Shown piece by piece: positions 11,038 through 21,163 of a stretch of DNA of 64,000 bases. Source of the DNA: Algiphilus aromaticivorans DG1253 (lineage in GTDB: Bacteria > Pseudomonadota > Gammaproteobacteria > Nevskiales > Nevskiaceae); the NCBI RefSeq assembly GCF_000733765.1, contig NZ_JPOG01000001.1:1798001-1862000 (forward strand), in the 5' to 3' direction. The position numbers and the translations under genes were made by a program. Below the pieces are notes generated by a model. It was not told the DNA's origin, ran no database searches, and was given only the letters and a program-made list of their open reading frames with translations. Within the stretch, counting starts at the first letter, position 1; every line of letters starts with the position of its first letter.

Positions 11038-11810
11038 CCAGCCGGCGCGTCCAGGAAATCGCGCAGCAGCCCGGCGAGCAACTCCCCCCGCTCAAGCGGC
11101 AGGCCGTGGCGCGCGCCGGGCACCATCTCGAAACGCGCGTGCGGCAGCGCCTCGGCGAATGACCTCACGTCCGCCACCGGAAAATAATCGTTCTCGGAGG
11201 CTATCACCAGCGCCGGAGCGCTGATCTCGCCCAGCCGCTCGCGCACGGACCAGCGCGTCAGCGCCAGCAGGCTGGCCATGTAGACGCACCGACTATTGGC
11301 GGCCGAGCGCTCCTCGACCAGCGCGCGCAGGCCGCTTTGCCCGGCGTCCGGGAAATTGCGGCGCGCCATCAGCGCCCCCAGTCGCCGTGGCCCCAAGGTC
11401 GCGATCATCAGCAGGCGCAGCGCGACCTCGCCGAGTTCGCGCGGACGCTGCGGCCGGAAACCCGGCACGCTATTGGCGATGACCAGCCGGCTGACGCGTT
11501 CCGGCGCCAGCAGCGCCAGGCTCATCGCCACCGCCCCGCCCATGCTGTGGCCGACCACAGGCGCGGCTGCGATGCCTTCAGCCTCCATCAGCGCACGGAT
11601 ATCGCGCGCCATCTGCCAGGGGGTGTACGGCCCAGGGCTGCGAGGGCTGGCGCCGTGACCGCGCAGATCCGGCGCGATCACGTGATAGTGGCTCGCCAGC
11701 TGCGGCACGACCTCGCGCCAGTCCCGGTGATCGGCGCCAAGGCCATGCAATAACAGCAGCGGCGGACCTTCACCCTGTCGCTGAGCGAAGAGCGTCAGCG
11801 GTGCGCTCAT
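11034..11810 (-). CDS. Alpha/beta-fold hydrolase
   Basis: The 258-residue protein has LLLHGLGADHRDW (oxyanion-hole region), PDLRGHGAS and the nucleophile elbow GHSMGG. The acid is probably in SENDYFPV and the His in GARHGLPLE. This is the canonical cytoplasmic alpha/beta-hydrolase layout, related to BioH, PcaD and haloperoxidase types. Substrate is not predictable. The start at 11810 overlaps the sppA stop as ATGA, indicating translational coupling to sppA. Confidence 0.8.
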   Translation of the reverse strand: MSAPLTLFAQRQGEGPPLLLLHGLGADHRDWREVVPQLASHYHVIAPDLRGHGASPRSPGPYTPWQMARDIRALMEAEGIAAAPVVGHSMGGAVAMSLALLAPERVSRLVIANSVPGFRPQRPRELGEVALRLLMIATLGPRRLGALMARRNFPDAGQSGLRALVEERSAANSRCVYMASLLALTRWSVRERLGEISAPALVIASENDYFPVADVRSFAEALPHARFEMVPGARHGLPLERGELLAGLLRDFLDAPAG

Positions 11811-13711
11811 CGCGCCATGGGCATCAGCGCCTCCGGCGTCCAGGCCGAGCGCAACACGCAATCACAGAGGGCGTAACGCCCGCGCGGGTCCGCAGGCCAC
11901 AACGCCAGCGCCGGCACCGGGTGGGCCGCCTGCAGGCGCGCGCGCGCCTGAGCACCGATCCAGTCGCGCAGCCCCACGGAATCGGCCAGCGCGAGGACCC
12001 GGCCTGAGAAGAAACGCAGGCTGCCAAACAGGGAGGGAATCTCGTGCGGCGGATAACCCACGCGATAGCTGTCGGCTTCCAATCCGGCGAGTTCGGCGGC
12101 GCGCCCGGTGGCCATCTCCAAACTGCCGAGGCCATCGATCAGGCCGCGCTCCAGGGCCTGCTCGCCGCTCCAGACACGCCCCTGCGCGATGGCCTCGACC
12201 GCTTCCGTGGGCATGTCGCGGCCTTCGGCCACGCCTTTGATAAAGCTGTCATAGGCGTGCTCGACACCGCTCTGCAATACGCGTTGCATGTTGTCGTCGA
12301 GAGGACGATCCGGTCGCAGCGCGCCGGCAATCGGCGTAGTGCCGACGCCGTCGGTTGTGATACCGAGCTTGTCGAGCCCGTCGCTGGCGCTCAGCCACAG
12401 GCCAAACACGCCGATGGAGCCGGTAATCGTTGCGTCGTAGGCCAGGATGGTGTCGGCATCCATGGCGATCCAGTAGCCGCCGCTGGCAGCCTGCGAGGCC
12501 ATCGAGGCCACCACCGGCTTGTCCTCCGCCTGCAGCTGGGTCACCGCGCGCCGGATGCGTTCCGAGGCGAGCACGCTGCCGCCGGGGGTATCGATGCGCA
12601 GCACCACCGCGCGCACCTTATCGTCGCGCCGCGCTGCGTCGAGCTTGCGGGCGATGGCGTCGCCGCCGGCGGTACCCGGCTCACCCTGGCCGTCGACGAT
12701 CATGCCCTGCACGGTCACCACCCGGATCTCGGGCTTGTCGGGATCCACTGACGCTGCTTCGGTGGCGCGCATATATGAGCGGTAGTGAATCTGGCGGAAG
12801 CTACCGTGACCCTCTTCCTCCATGCCCACGGTTTCGCCCATGCGCTCGCGGAACTCGGTGAGGGTTTCGAGACGATCCACCACGCCGGCATCCTTGAGAA
12901 CACTGGCGATATCGCCGTCGGAAGCCTCCAGGCGGTCGGGCAGCTCGCCGAGCAGAGCCGGAATGGCTTCTCCGGCAGATTCGCGCACGCGACTGACGCG
13001 CTTAAGCCAGCCCTGCCACAAGGAATCCAGCCACAGTTGGTTGGCACGGCGTGCCTGCTCGCTCATGTCCTGCCGAATGAAGGGTTCGACCGCGGACTTG
13101 AACTGACCAACCCGGAATACCTCGACATCCACGCCGAGCTTGTCGAAGAGCCCCACGAAGTAGTTCGGATAGACCGAGAAGCCCTCGATCCAGGCGCCAC
13201 CGAAGGGGTCAAGGCTGATCTCGTCCGCCTGCGCGGCCAGCGCGTACTGCGGCTGGGTCAGCATGCTCGCCCACACGTGCAGCGGCTTGCCCGATTCGCG
13301 AAAACGCGCCGCGGCCTCGGCAATCTCATCCACTGCGGCAATGCCGGCGCTGCTCAGCTCGTCGAGCTTGAGCACGGCGAGCGCGATGCGCTCGTCCTCA
13401 CGCGCGCGATCGAGAGCCTCCACGACGTCGCGCACGGCGGTCTGTCGGGGCGGCTCGCCGGCGAACTGCTCCAGCGCACGCTGCATGGGGTCTGCGTCAA
13501 CAGATTCGACCAATGCGCCGCTTGGCGCGATCACCAGCGCGGTGTTGTCCTCGACATTCACCGAGGGCCCACCGCTGTAGATCATCCAGCCGATAAACAA
13601 GCCGAGGGCCAGACTCAGCAGGAAGAAGAGGCGGTAGATAAAGCTGAAGATGCTCGCCACGCGCGCAGCGAGGCGGCCGAACAGACCAGATTCGCGCGAT
13701 GAAGACGTCAC
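11807..13711 (-). CDS. sppA: Signal peptide peptidase A (67K type)
   Basis: The 634-residue inner-membrane serine protease degrades signal peptides left after Sec processing. A single membrane segment (about residues 23-45) is followed by two tandem protease-IV domains. The catalytic Lys in FKSAVEPF is near 205 and the catalytic Ser in ASGGYW near 410, matching the Lys/Ser dyad of the E. coli enzyme. It is divergent from the peroxiredoxin gene and coupled by a 4-base overlap to a downstream hydrolase. Confidence 0.95.
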   Translation of the reverse strand: MTSSSRESGLFGRLAARVASIFSFIYRLFFLLSLALGLFIGWMIYSGGPSVNVEDNTALVIAPSGALVESVDADPMQRALEQFAGEPPRQTAVRDVVEALDRAREDERIALAVLKLDELSSAGIAAVDEIAEAAARFRESGKPLHVWASMLTQPQYALAAQADEISLDPFGGAWIEGFSVYPNYFVGLFDKLGVDVEVFRVGQFKSAVEPFIRQDMSEQARRANQLWLDSLWQGWLKRVSRVRESAGEAIPALLGELPDRLEASDGDIASVLKDAGVVDRLETLTEFRERMGETVGMEEEGHGSFRQIHYRSYMRATEAASVDPDKPEIRVVTVQGMIVDGQGEPGTAGGDAIARKLDAARRDDKVRAVVLRIDTPGGSVLASERIRRAVTQLQAEDKPVVASMASQAASGGYWIAMDADTILAYDATITGSIGVFGLWLSASDGLDKLGITTDGVGTTPIAGALRPDRPLDDNMQRVLQSGVEHAYDSFIKGVAEGRDMPTEAVEAIAQGRVWSGEQALERGLIDGLGSLEMATGRAAELAGLEADSYRVGYPPHEIPSLFGSLRFFSGRVLALADSVGLRDWIGAQARARLQAAHPVPALALWPADPRGRYALCDCVLRSAWTPEALMPMAR

Positions 13712-13904
13712 AGTCGGGGCTTCCTTGAGGCTCGGCCGCGCCCGCAGCCGGCGGCACGCGGCGTGATTGATGGTGCCTATGTACCCGTTAGTCTAGTCGA
13801 GATTGGTCTTTTGCCCCTGAACTATCTAAGCTTCGGGCGCTCAGGACAGCATCAGCTGCCCACCCAATCTATTTCGTTTCATCCATCAAGTAGGGAGTTA
13901 CCTC

Positions 13905-14507
13905 ATGAGTGTACTCGTTGGCCGCCAGGCACCCGATTTCACCGCCGCTGCCGTGCTCGGCGACGGCACCATCACCGACAGCTTCAAGCTTTCTGAGCTG
14001 CGCGGCAAGTACGCCGTGCTCTTCTTCTGGCCGCTCGACTTCACCTTCGTCTGCCCCTCCGAGATCATCGCGCACGACAATCGCCGCAGCGCCTTCGAGG
14101 AACGCGACGTGCAGCTCGTGGGCGTGTCCATCGACAGCCAGTTCACGCACTTCGCCTGGCGCAACACGCCGGTCGACAAGGGCGGCATCGGCGAGGTCGG
14201 TTTCCCGATGGTCGCCGACGTGCAGCATGAGATCTGCCGCGCCTATGGCATCGAGCATCCGCAGGACGGCGTGGCTTTCCGTGCCTCCTTCCTGATCGAC
14301 AAGGAAGGCCTCGTGCGCCACCAGACCGTCAACGACCTGCCGCTGGGCCGCAATGTCGACGACATGATCCGTGTCATCGACGCGCTGCAGTTCCACGAAA
14401 AGCACGGCGAGGTCTGCCCGGCCGGCTGGCAGAAGGGCCAGGAAGGCATGAAGGCCGACGCCGACGGCGTTGCCGACTACCTGGCCAAGAACGCCTCCTC
14501 GCTGTAA
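13905..14507 (+). CDS. 2-Cys peroxiredoxin (AhpC/Prx1 family)
   Basis: This 200-residue thiol peroxidase reduces H2O2, organic peroxides and peroxynitrite. The peroxidatic Cys is in DFTFVCPSE at about residue 50 and the resolving Cys in HGEVCPAGWQKG at about 171, the typical 2-Cys pattern. No AhpF reductase gene is adjacent; thioredoxin reductase is the next gene, so thioredoxin-dependent recycling is inferred. Start and ribosome site (TAGGGAG) are clear. A terminator separates it from trxB. Confidence 0.93.
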   Translation: MSVLVGRQAPDFTAAAVLGDGTITDSFKLSELRGKYAVLFFWPLDFTFVCPSEIIAHDNRRSAFEERDVQLVGVSIDSQFTHFAWRNTPVDKGGIGEVGFPMVADVQHEICRAYGIEHPQDGVAFRASFLIDKEGLVRHQTVNDLPLGRNVDDMIRVIDALQFHEKHGEVCPAGWQKGQEGMKADADGVADYLAKNASSL

Positions 14508-15572
<1,065 letters not shown>

Positions 15573-15578
15573 GTAAAT

Positions 15579-15600
15579 GGGGCGGGCTCCGGCCCGCCCC
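15579..15600 (+). terminator. GC-rich hairpin after trxB
   Basis: GGGGCGGGC (15579-15587) pairs perfectly with GCCCGCCCC (15592-15600) around a 4-base loop. There is no T run, so it may pause or protect the transcript end rather than act as a strong intrinsic terminator. Confidence 0.5.
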
Positions 15601-15625
15601 GCACAGCCGAACCCGGGGTTCACTC

Positions 15626-16234
15626 GTGGCGCTGACGCTCTACTGCAGCCTGACTTCTCCCTATGCCCGCCGCGTGCGCCTGGCGACACGATTGCTGGGA
15701 ATGAGCGGAGAGATCCACGAGGAAGTGGTCGACCCCTTCAGCAGCCCCACCGAGCTGCTGGCCAGCAATCCACTGTCGAAGATCCCGGTGCTGCGCGACG
15801 AAGACGGCTTCGTACTACCCGATAGCCACCTGATCCTGAGCTACCTGCTGGAGCAGCAGGGGCGCGCCATGCCGGCAGCGCGCGGCGATTGGGCGGAAGC
15901 GCGCGGATTGGCTATCGTAGAGGGGCTCATCGACGCCAGCACCTCCATCGTGATGGAGAACCGCCGCCCCGAGAGCATCCGCTACCCGGCGCACATCGAT
16001 CGCCAGACCGAGGCCATCACGCGCTGCCTGCAGGCGCTGGCCAAGCCCCCTGCCCCGGACGACTTCGACACAGCGGCGCCGGTTCCGCTGAGCCTGGCCA
16101 CCGCTCTGGCCTACATGGATTTCCGCCTGCCCTGGCCGCAGTGGCGCGGGCAACAGCCGCAACTGGCGGAATGGCTCGACGCGCTCACCGGGCACGTCGC
16201 GATGCGGGACACCCGACCGCCTGACAACGCCTAA
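15626..16234 (+). CDS. Glutathione S-transferase-family protein
   Basis: The 202-residue protein has an N-terminal thioredoxin-like GST domain (LYCSLTSPYARRVRL, then NPLSKIPVL with the cis-Pro, then DSHLILSYL for gamma-glutamyl binding). A C-terminal helical domain follows. It looks like the YibF/GST-N3 branch. Substrate is unknown; its place beside redox genes suggests detoxification but does not prove it. The start is GTG 15626, since family similarity begins directly after it. Confidence 0.85.
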   Translation: MALTLYCSLTSPYARRVRLATRLLGMSGEIHEEVVDPFSSPTELLASNPLSKIPVLRDEDGFVLPDSHLILSYLLEQQGRAMPAARGDWAEARGLAIVEGLIDASTSIVMENRRPESIRYPAHIDRQTEAITRCLQALAKPPAPDDFDTAAPVPLSLATALAYMDFRLPWPQWRGQQPQLAEWLDALTGHVAMRDTRPPDNA

Positions 16235-16258
16235 GCGCTCGACAATACGGCGGCGCAA

Positions 16259-16549
16259 TCAGAGCTTGTCGCGCGCCCGCTCCAGGCGCTCGCGCGCGGC
16301 GTCGACGCTCTCCACGCAGCCCTCAAAATTGCGCGTGGCCATCTGGGTCTGCGCGTTATTGACGTGCATGCCGCCCTTCACCACGTCCTCGTCGAATTTC
16401 ATCCGACCATTGTCGACGCTGTGCAGGAACATGTACTCGCTGTTGATCTCCTGGACGCCCTGTTGGCAGCGCTCCTCCGCGCTGGCACAGGCTGCGACCA
16501 GGGTAAGCGCCAACAGCAGCACCACGGATCGGTAGATCCATCGCGGCAT
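16259..16549 (-). CDS. Small predicted lipoprotein, unknown function
   Basis: The 96-residue product begins with a basic-hydrophobic signal (SVVLLLALTLVAAC) ending in a lipobox, so lipid attachment at that Cys and retention in the envelope are predicted. The mature part is about 75 residues, charged and helical, with two more Cys residues (ERCQQG, FEGCVES) that could form a disulfide. ATG 16549 follows a strong GGGGAGGAG site. No family was recognised. It is convergent with the GST gene. Confidence 0.72.
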   Translation of the reverse strand: MPRWIYRSVVLLLALTLVAACASAEERCQQGVQEINSEYMFLHSVDNGRMKFDEDVVKGGMHVNNAQTQMATRNFEGCVESVDAARERLERARDKL

Positions 16550-16732
16550 CTTCGTCTCCTCCCCTTTATAGCCCACCATTAGCATCATACGCCGCGCAGA
16601 GCGCGCCACAAGGGCGCGTCTCACGCAGATCGATCAGTCTGGGGGATCTTACGGGCGGGGAAGTATCAGAGTTCCCTGACGCTGCTAGGCAGCCGGCCGA
16701 CACCACGGAGGGCGCGGCCGGAGTGGCCCGTC

Positions 16733-17083
16733 TTACTTGCGCACGCGCTCCTTGATGCGCGCGGCCTTGCCGCGCAGCTCACGCAGATAGTAGAGCTTGG
16801 AGCGGGCCACATCACCGTGGCGCTTGACCGTGATTTCGGCCAGCTGCGGGCTGTAGGTCTGGAAGACGCGCTCGACACCCTCGCCGTGCGAGATCTTGCG
16901 CACAGTAAAGGCCGAGTTCAGTCCGCGGTTGCGCTTGGCGATAACGACGCCCTCGAAGGCCTGCAAGCGCTCGCGCTCGCCTTCCTTGACCTTGACCTTG
17001 ACCTCGACGGTATCGCCGGCACGGAAGGACGGGACTTCGCGCTGCATCTGCTCGGCTTCGAGCTGCTCAATGATGTTGCTCAT
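16733..17083 (-). CDS. rplS: 50S ribosomal protein L19
   Basis: This 116-residue protein matches L19, including [32 protein letters not shown] and [19 protein letters not shown]19 lies at the 30S-50S interface. It is the last gene of the rpsP-rimM-trmD-rplS operon and its ATG overlaps the trmD stop as ATGA. Confidence 0.97.
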   Translation of the reverse strand: MSNIIEQLEAEQMQREVPSFRAGDTVEVKVKVKEGERERLQAFEGVVIAKRNRGLNSAFTVRKISHGEGVERVFQTYSPQLAEITVKRHGDVARSKLYYLRELRGKAARIKERVRK

Positions 17084-17835
17084 GCTTTTTCTTTCCTGAC
17101 TCGTTCCTGCTGCTGCGCGATGAACTCGCCAAGCAGCGCCTTGGATTCCTCGGACAGAGAGATTGATTCCAGTATGTCCGGCCGCTTCAACCAGGTGTTG
17201 CCCAGCGCCTGCTGATAACGCCAGCGCGCAATGCGCGCGTGATCGCCCGACAGCAGGACTTCCGGCACCGACTGCTCGCGCCAGCTTTTGGGGCGCGTAT
17301 AGTGCGGGTAATCGAGCAAATCTTCAACAAAAGATTCATCTCGCGCCGAATCGGCGTGACCGAGAACCTCCGGAAGCAGACGTGCGATGCCGTCGATCAC
17401 ACTCATCGCTGCCAGCTCGCCGCCCGACATCACGAAATCGCCCAGGCTGAGTTCGCAATCAACGGCAGCCTGAATGCGCTCGTCGAGGCCTTCGTAGCGA
17501 CCACAAACCAGCGTCAGCGACGGCAGCCCGGCCATGGCCTGCAGCCAGCTCTGGTCGAGTCGTTCCCCCTGCGGACTCATGGCGACGACGCGCGTATCCG
17601 GCAGCGCGGCGCGCGAAGCCTCTATCGCAGCAACCACCGGCGGCGCCTGCATCACCATTCCAGGTCCGCCGCCAAAGGGACGGTCGTCGACGCTGCGGTG
17701 ACGGTTGTCGGCGAAGTCGCGAGGGTTGCGCGCGCTCAGTTGCAGAGCACCCTTCTCGCGAGCGATGCGGGGGACGCCGTAGCCGAGCCCCTGCTCGACC
17801 ATCTCGGGGAACAGGGTGATGACCTCGACCTGCAC
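17080..17835 (-). CDS. trmD: tRNA (guanine-N1)-methyltransferase
   Basis: The 251-residue SPOUT enzyme makes m1G37 in tRNAs reading CNN codons and prevents frameshifting. VITLFPEM is the N-terminus, [13 protein letters not shown] and [12 protein letters not shown] line the knot active site, and [12 protein letters not shown] follows. A GTG start at 17835 lies 7 bases after the rimM stop; the open frame upstream overlaps rimM and is not conserved. Confidence 0.96.
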   Translation of the reverse strand: MQVEVITLFPEMVEQGLGYGVPRIAREKGALQLSARNPRDFADNRHRSVDDRPFGGGPGMVMQAPPVVAAIEASRAALPDTRVVAMSPQGERLDQSWLQAMAGLPSLTLVCGRYEGLDERIQAAVDCELSLGDFVMSGGELAAMSVIDGIARLLPEVLGHADSARDESFVEDLLDYPHYTRPKSWREQSVPEVLLSGDHARIARWRYQQALGNTWLKRPDILESISLSEESKALLGEFIAQQQERVRKEKA

Positions 17836-17842
17836 GGTCGCC

Positions 17843-18394
17843 CTATTCCTCGGTTTCGAGTTCCCAGTCGACCTCGATACGACGGGCGGGGATATCGACC
17901 TTCTTGACGATGGGCCCCTGCACGAAGGGGAGCAGATGCTCTCGCGAACCGGCCTTGACAACGAGCACATCCTGCGCGCCGGTCTCCAGCAGCCGATCGA
18001 CCTGGCCGAGGATGGTTTCCTCGGTCGTGACGACCTGCATGCCGAGCAAATCAGCCCAGTAGTATTCGCCCTCTCCGGGCTCGGGCAGCGCGCTGCGCTC
18101 GATCTGCACCTCTTCGCCGACGAGTTCCTCGGCGATCTCGCGATCCTCAATTCCACGCAGCTGCACAATGAAGCCGCGGCCGCTGGCCTTGTGCTCGAGC
18201 CGAGGTAGTTCGACACCGCGGATAAGCCAAGGCCCGTAGCTGAAGATATTCTCGGCGGGGCGCGTGAAGGACTGCACACGCACCCAGCCGCGAACACCGT
18301 GCACGCCGGTGATGCGGCCGAGGGTAACCCAGCGATCAGTTATGGGCTTGCCAAATCCGTCCAATGTCAGCTCCGCCGGTGCGGCAACCTTCAC
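17843..18394 (-). CDS. rimM: 16S rRNA processing / 30S maturation factor RimM
   Basis: This 183-residue protein assists assembly of the 30S head together with ribosomal protein S19. [18 protein letters not shown] marks the N-terminal domain and [12 protein letters not shown] and [15 protein letters not shown] the PRC-barrel part. The GTG start at 18394 overlaps the rpsP stop as GTGA, which fits the tight operon. Confidence 0.94.
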   Translation of the reverse strand: MKVAAPAELTLDGFGKPITDRWVTLGRITGVHGVRGWVRVQSFTRPAENIFSYGPWLIRGVELPRLEHKASGRGFIVQLRGIEDREIAEELVGEEVQIERSALPEPGEGEYYWADLLGMQVVTTEETILGQVDRLLETGAQDVLVVKAGSREHLLPFVQGPIVKKVDIPARRIEVDWELETEE

Positions 18395-18660
18395 GCGGCT
18401 GCCGACTCCGCCGCCACGCTGTCGGACGCCTTGCGTGCCAGCGAGACGACGCGCTCCGAGACCTGAGCGCCCTTGACGCGCCAAGCCTCAAGCTTCTCCT
18501 TGTCGAGCACGACTTCCTTGTCGCCGCCGGTTGCCGACGGGTTGAAGAAGCCGAGTCGCTCGATGAAACGACCGTCGCGCCGGTTGCGGCTGTCCGTTGC
18601 CACGATGTGGTAGAAGGGACGCTTCTTGGTGCCGGCGCGCGAAAGACGGATCTTGACCAT
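18391..18660 (-). CDS. rpsP: 30S ribosomal protein S16
   Basis: The 89-residue protein begins [20 protein letters not shown] and continues with [14 protein letters not shown], diagnostic for S16. It is the first gene of rpsP-rimM-trmD-rplS. A good -10 element lies about 40 bases upstream. Confidence 0.97.
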   Translation of the reverse strand: MVKIRLSRAGTKKRPFYHIVATDSRNRRDGRFIERLGFFNPSATGGDKEVVLDKEKLEAWRVKGAQVSERVVSLARKASDSVAAESAAA

Positions 18661-18701
18661 TGAGTAAATTCTTTGCTGTGAGGGATGCTGCTCGATCCGC
18701 T

Positions 18702-18730
18702 ATTGTAGTGCTTTTGCGCGAAAATTAAAC
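18702..18730 (-). promoter_or_regulatory. Candidate promoter of rpsP operon
   Basis: On the minus strand TACAAT (18707-18702) is a strong -10 match. The corresponding -35 (GTTTAA, 17 bases upstream) is poor, but the spacer and flanks are A+T-rich. The start point would fall about 35 bases before the rpsP ATG. Confidence 0.35.
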
Positions 18731-18788
18731 CCCTCACCGCGCCTTCGCTGACGCGGGCGTCGCCGAATGCCGCCTGTCGGATTCGGTA

Positions 18789-20249
18789 TCAGCGCTTCTT
18801 CTTGCGCTTGTTGCGGCTCTTGCTCTTGTTCTTGCCGCCATGGCCACCCGGACCGGCAGGGAGCTGCATCCCCGGCATACCGCCGCCGCCCATGCCTCCT
18901 CCACCCATGCCGCCGCCCTGCAGCCCTTGCAGCATGCGCGCCATGCCCCCGCCGGCAGCCTTCTTCATCATCTGACGCGACTGCTCGAACTGCTTGAGCA
19001 GCCGGTTGACGTCCTGCACCTGCGTGCCGCTGCCGGCCGCAATGCGTCGACGATGCGAGGCGCGGATCCGGTCGGGGTAGCGGCGCTCGCCGGGCGTCAT
19101 CGAGTTGATGATGGCGACGGAGCGCCCGATGTCCTTCTCGGGATTCTGTTGCGCGAGCTTGGCCTGCATCTGCGCCCCGCCCGGCATCTTCTCGAGCAGG
19201 CTGGCGATGCCGCCCATCTGCTGCATCTGCTGCATCTGCTCGCGGAAATCGGCGAGATCGAAGCTGCCTTTGCCGCTGCGCAGCTTGTTCGCCAGCTTCT
19301 CCGCCTTGTCACGGTCGACCTTGTCGACGGTCTCCTCGATGAAGGAGAGCATGTCGCCCTGGCCGAGGATGCGCGCGGCGATGCGGTCCGGATGGAAGGC
19401 TTCCAGCTTGTCCTGCTTCTCGCCGGCACCCATGAACTTGATAGGCGCGCCGGTGACCTCACGCACCGACAGCGCCGCGCCGCCACGCGCGTCGCCGTCG
19501 ACCTTGGTCAACACAACGCCGGTCAGCGGCAGCCGGTCGGCAAAGGCGCGCGCCGTGTTGGCGGCGTCCTGACCGGTCATGCTGTCGACGACGAAGAGGG
19601 TTTCGGCCGGATCGAGCACACCATGCAGCTCGCCGATCTCCTGCATCATGACTTCGTCGATGCCGGTGCGGCCGGCGCTATCGACGATCAGCACGTCGAC
19701 CACATCGTGCCGGGCCTGGGCCAGCGCACGCCGCGCAATATCGGCGGGCTTCTCACCCGCCTCGCTGGGCAGGAAGCGAGCACCAGCCTGCTCGGCCACG
19801 ACGCGCAGCTGCTCGATGGCCGCCGGGCGATAGACGTCGCAGGACACCACCGCGACCTGCTTCTTCTGGTTCTCGCGCAGGTAGCGCGCCAGCTTGCCGG
19901 TGGTGGTGGTCTTACCCGAGCCCTGCAGGCCCGCCATCAGGATGACCACGGGCGGCTGCGCGCGCAGATTGAGGCCGACCGCTTCGCGTCCGAGCGTCTC
20001 GGTCAATTCCTCCTGGACGATGCGCAGGAATTCCTGGCCGGGGGTCAGGCTCTTGCTGACCTCGGCGCCCACCGCCCGGCTGCGCACGCGATCGATGAAG
20101 CCGCGCACGACCGGCAGCGCCACATCGGCCTCCAGCAGCGCCATGCGCAGTTCGCGCGCGGCCTTGGCGACATCATCCTCGCTCAGCCGGCCGGCGCCGG
20201 TGAGCGCTTGCAGCGAGGCAGAAAGCCTCTCGCTCAGGCTCTGGAACAT
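18789..20249 (-). CDS. ffh: Signal recognition particle GTPase Ffh (SRP54)
   Basis: The 486-residue protein binds 4.5S RNA and targets nascent membrane proteins. The N domain (1-85) precedes the G domain with GLQGSGKTTTTGKLA and TKVDGDARGG. The G3 motif reads DSAGR rather than the usual DTAGR, a conservative change. The M domain holds MTPGERR and AAGSGTQVQDVNRLLKQF. A Gly/Met-rich tail and a Lys/Arg-rich end follow. ATG 20249 (MFQSLSERL) is the family start; the frame extends 6 residues further. Confidence 0.96.
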   Translation of the reverse strand: MFQSLSERLSASLQALTGAGRLSEDDVAKAARELRMALLEADVALPVVRGFIDRVRSRAVGAEVSKSLTPGQEFLRIVQEELTETLGREAVGLNLRAQPPVVILMAGLQGSGKTTTTGKLARYLRENQKKQVAVVSCDVYRPAAIEQLRVVAEQAGARFLPSEAGEKPADIARRALAQARHDVVDVLIVDSAGRTGIDEVMMQEIGELHGVLDPAETLFVVDSMTGQDAANTARAFADRLPLTGVVLTKVDGDARGGAALSVREVTGAPIKFMGAGEKQDKLEAFHPDRIAARILGQGDMLSFIEETVDKVDRDKAEKLANKLRSGKGSFDLADFREQMQQMQQMGGIASLLEKMPGGAQMQAKLAQQNPEKDIGRSVAIINSMTPGERRYPDRIRASHRRRIAAGSGTQVQDVNRLLKQFEQSRQMMKKAAGGGMARMLQGLQGGGMGGGGMGGGGMPGMQLPAGPGGHGGKNKSKSRNKRKKKR

Positions 20250-20309
20250 CGAAAAGTAATCCTTCAATCCGGGCGCGTAGCCTACGACAAATGGAGCCGT
20301 ACGATGCCT

Positions 20310-21074
20310 TCAGAGCATCAAGCGATCGTCGCCCTCCAGGTGTCGGTAATCCCAGCCGGCCAGCGCCTGCTTGCACTGCGCCACGATGTGCTCGCCGCGC
20401 CCTGGTTTGTGATGCATGAGATGGATGCAGGGCCGGTGCCGCAACCGCTGCAGCTGCTCGCCGAGCACCGCCGGCGTGTAATGCCGCGCGGCATGGCCGA
20501 GCGCTTCCTGCTCGTCCCCGTAGGCGATTTCGATAACGAGGTGATCGAGGCGCGGCAAGCGATTGAGGGCCCGCCAGAAGTCGCGGCAGGCGGTGGTATC
20601 ACCGGAGTAGACCAGCGTCGCACGTGGCGTCTCCACGGCGTATCCGCAGGCGGGCACGGTGTGGCGCGCCGGCAGCGGCGTCACCACTGCCTCCGACAGC
20701 GCGATCGACCGACCAATGTGAATGCGGTGTGGCTCGAGCGTCGGCTGTGCCTCCGGTCCCAGGCGCATGAAATCCGGCCAGAGCTGCCAATTGAAGAGAT
20801 GTTTGCGCAGCGTACGCAGCACCGAGGCCCGCGCGTGCACCGCCAGCGGGGGGGCGCCGCTGGCGAAACGGGTGTCGGCGAGAAAGGCCAGGCCGGCAAC
20901 GTGATCGAGATGCGCGTGCGTGATGAAGACCCGCTGCAAGCCCTGCATCTCCTCGATGGAGAGGCGTCCGACGCCCGTTCCAGCGTCTATCAGCGTGTGG
21001 CCACCAAGGCTGAAAGCTGTCGTGTGGCCGCCTCTGCTGAGACCGCCACTGCAGCCGAGTACGCGAAACTCCAT
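20310..21074 (-). CDS. MBL-fold metallohydrolase (cyclic-nucleotide phosphodiesterase-like)
   Basis: This 254-residue protein has a metallo-beta-lactamase fold. The N-terminus is MEFRVLGCSGG, with a metal-binding THAHLDHVAG, later ligands around PARHTVPACGYAVE and YSGDT, and a terminal HLMHHKPG. The layout resembles class II 3',5'-cyclic-nucleotide phosphodiesterases (CpdB2/PDE2 type) and RNase Z relatives; the first is preferred because of GCSGG and the length. ATG 21074 has CAGGAGA upstream. It is divergent from the YpjD-like gene. Confidence 0.75.
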   Translation of the reverse strand: MEFRVLGCSGGLSRGGHTTAFSLGGHTLIDAGTGVGRLSIEEMQGLQRVFITHAHLDHVAGLAFLADTRFASGAPPLAVHARASVLRTLRKHLFNWQLWPDFMRLGPEAQPTLEPHRIHIGRSIALSEAVVTPLPARHTVPACGYAVETPRATLVYSGDTTACRDFWRALNRLPRLDHLVIEIAYGDEQEALGHAARHYTPAVLGEQLQRLRHRPCIHLMHHKPGRGEHIVAQCKQALAGWDYRHLEGDDRLML

Positions 21075-21163
21075 CCTCGTCTCCTGGTGCGCCACCCGCG
21101 CGGCGCGCTGCGTAGCGCCGCGAATGGTTACCATCTGAATCTTCCAAGTCTACGCCGAGCGCC

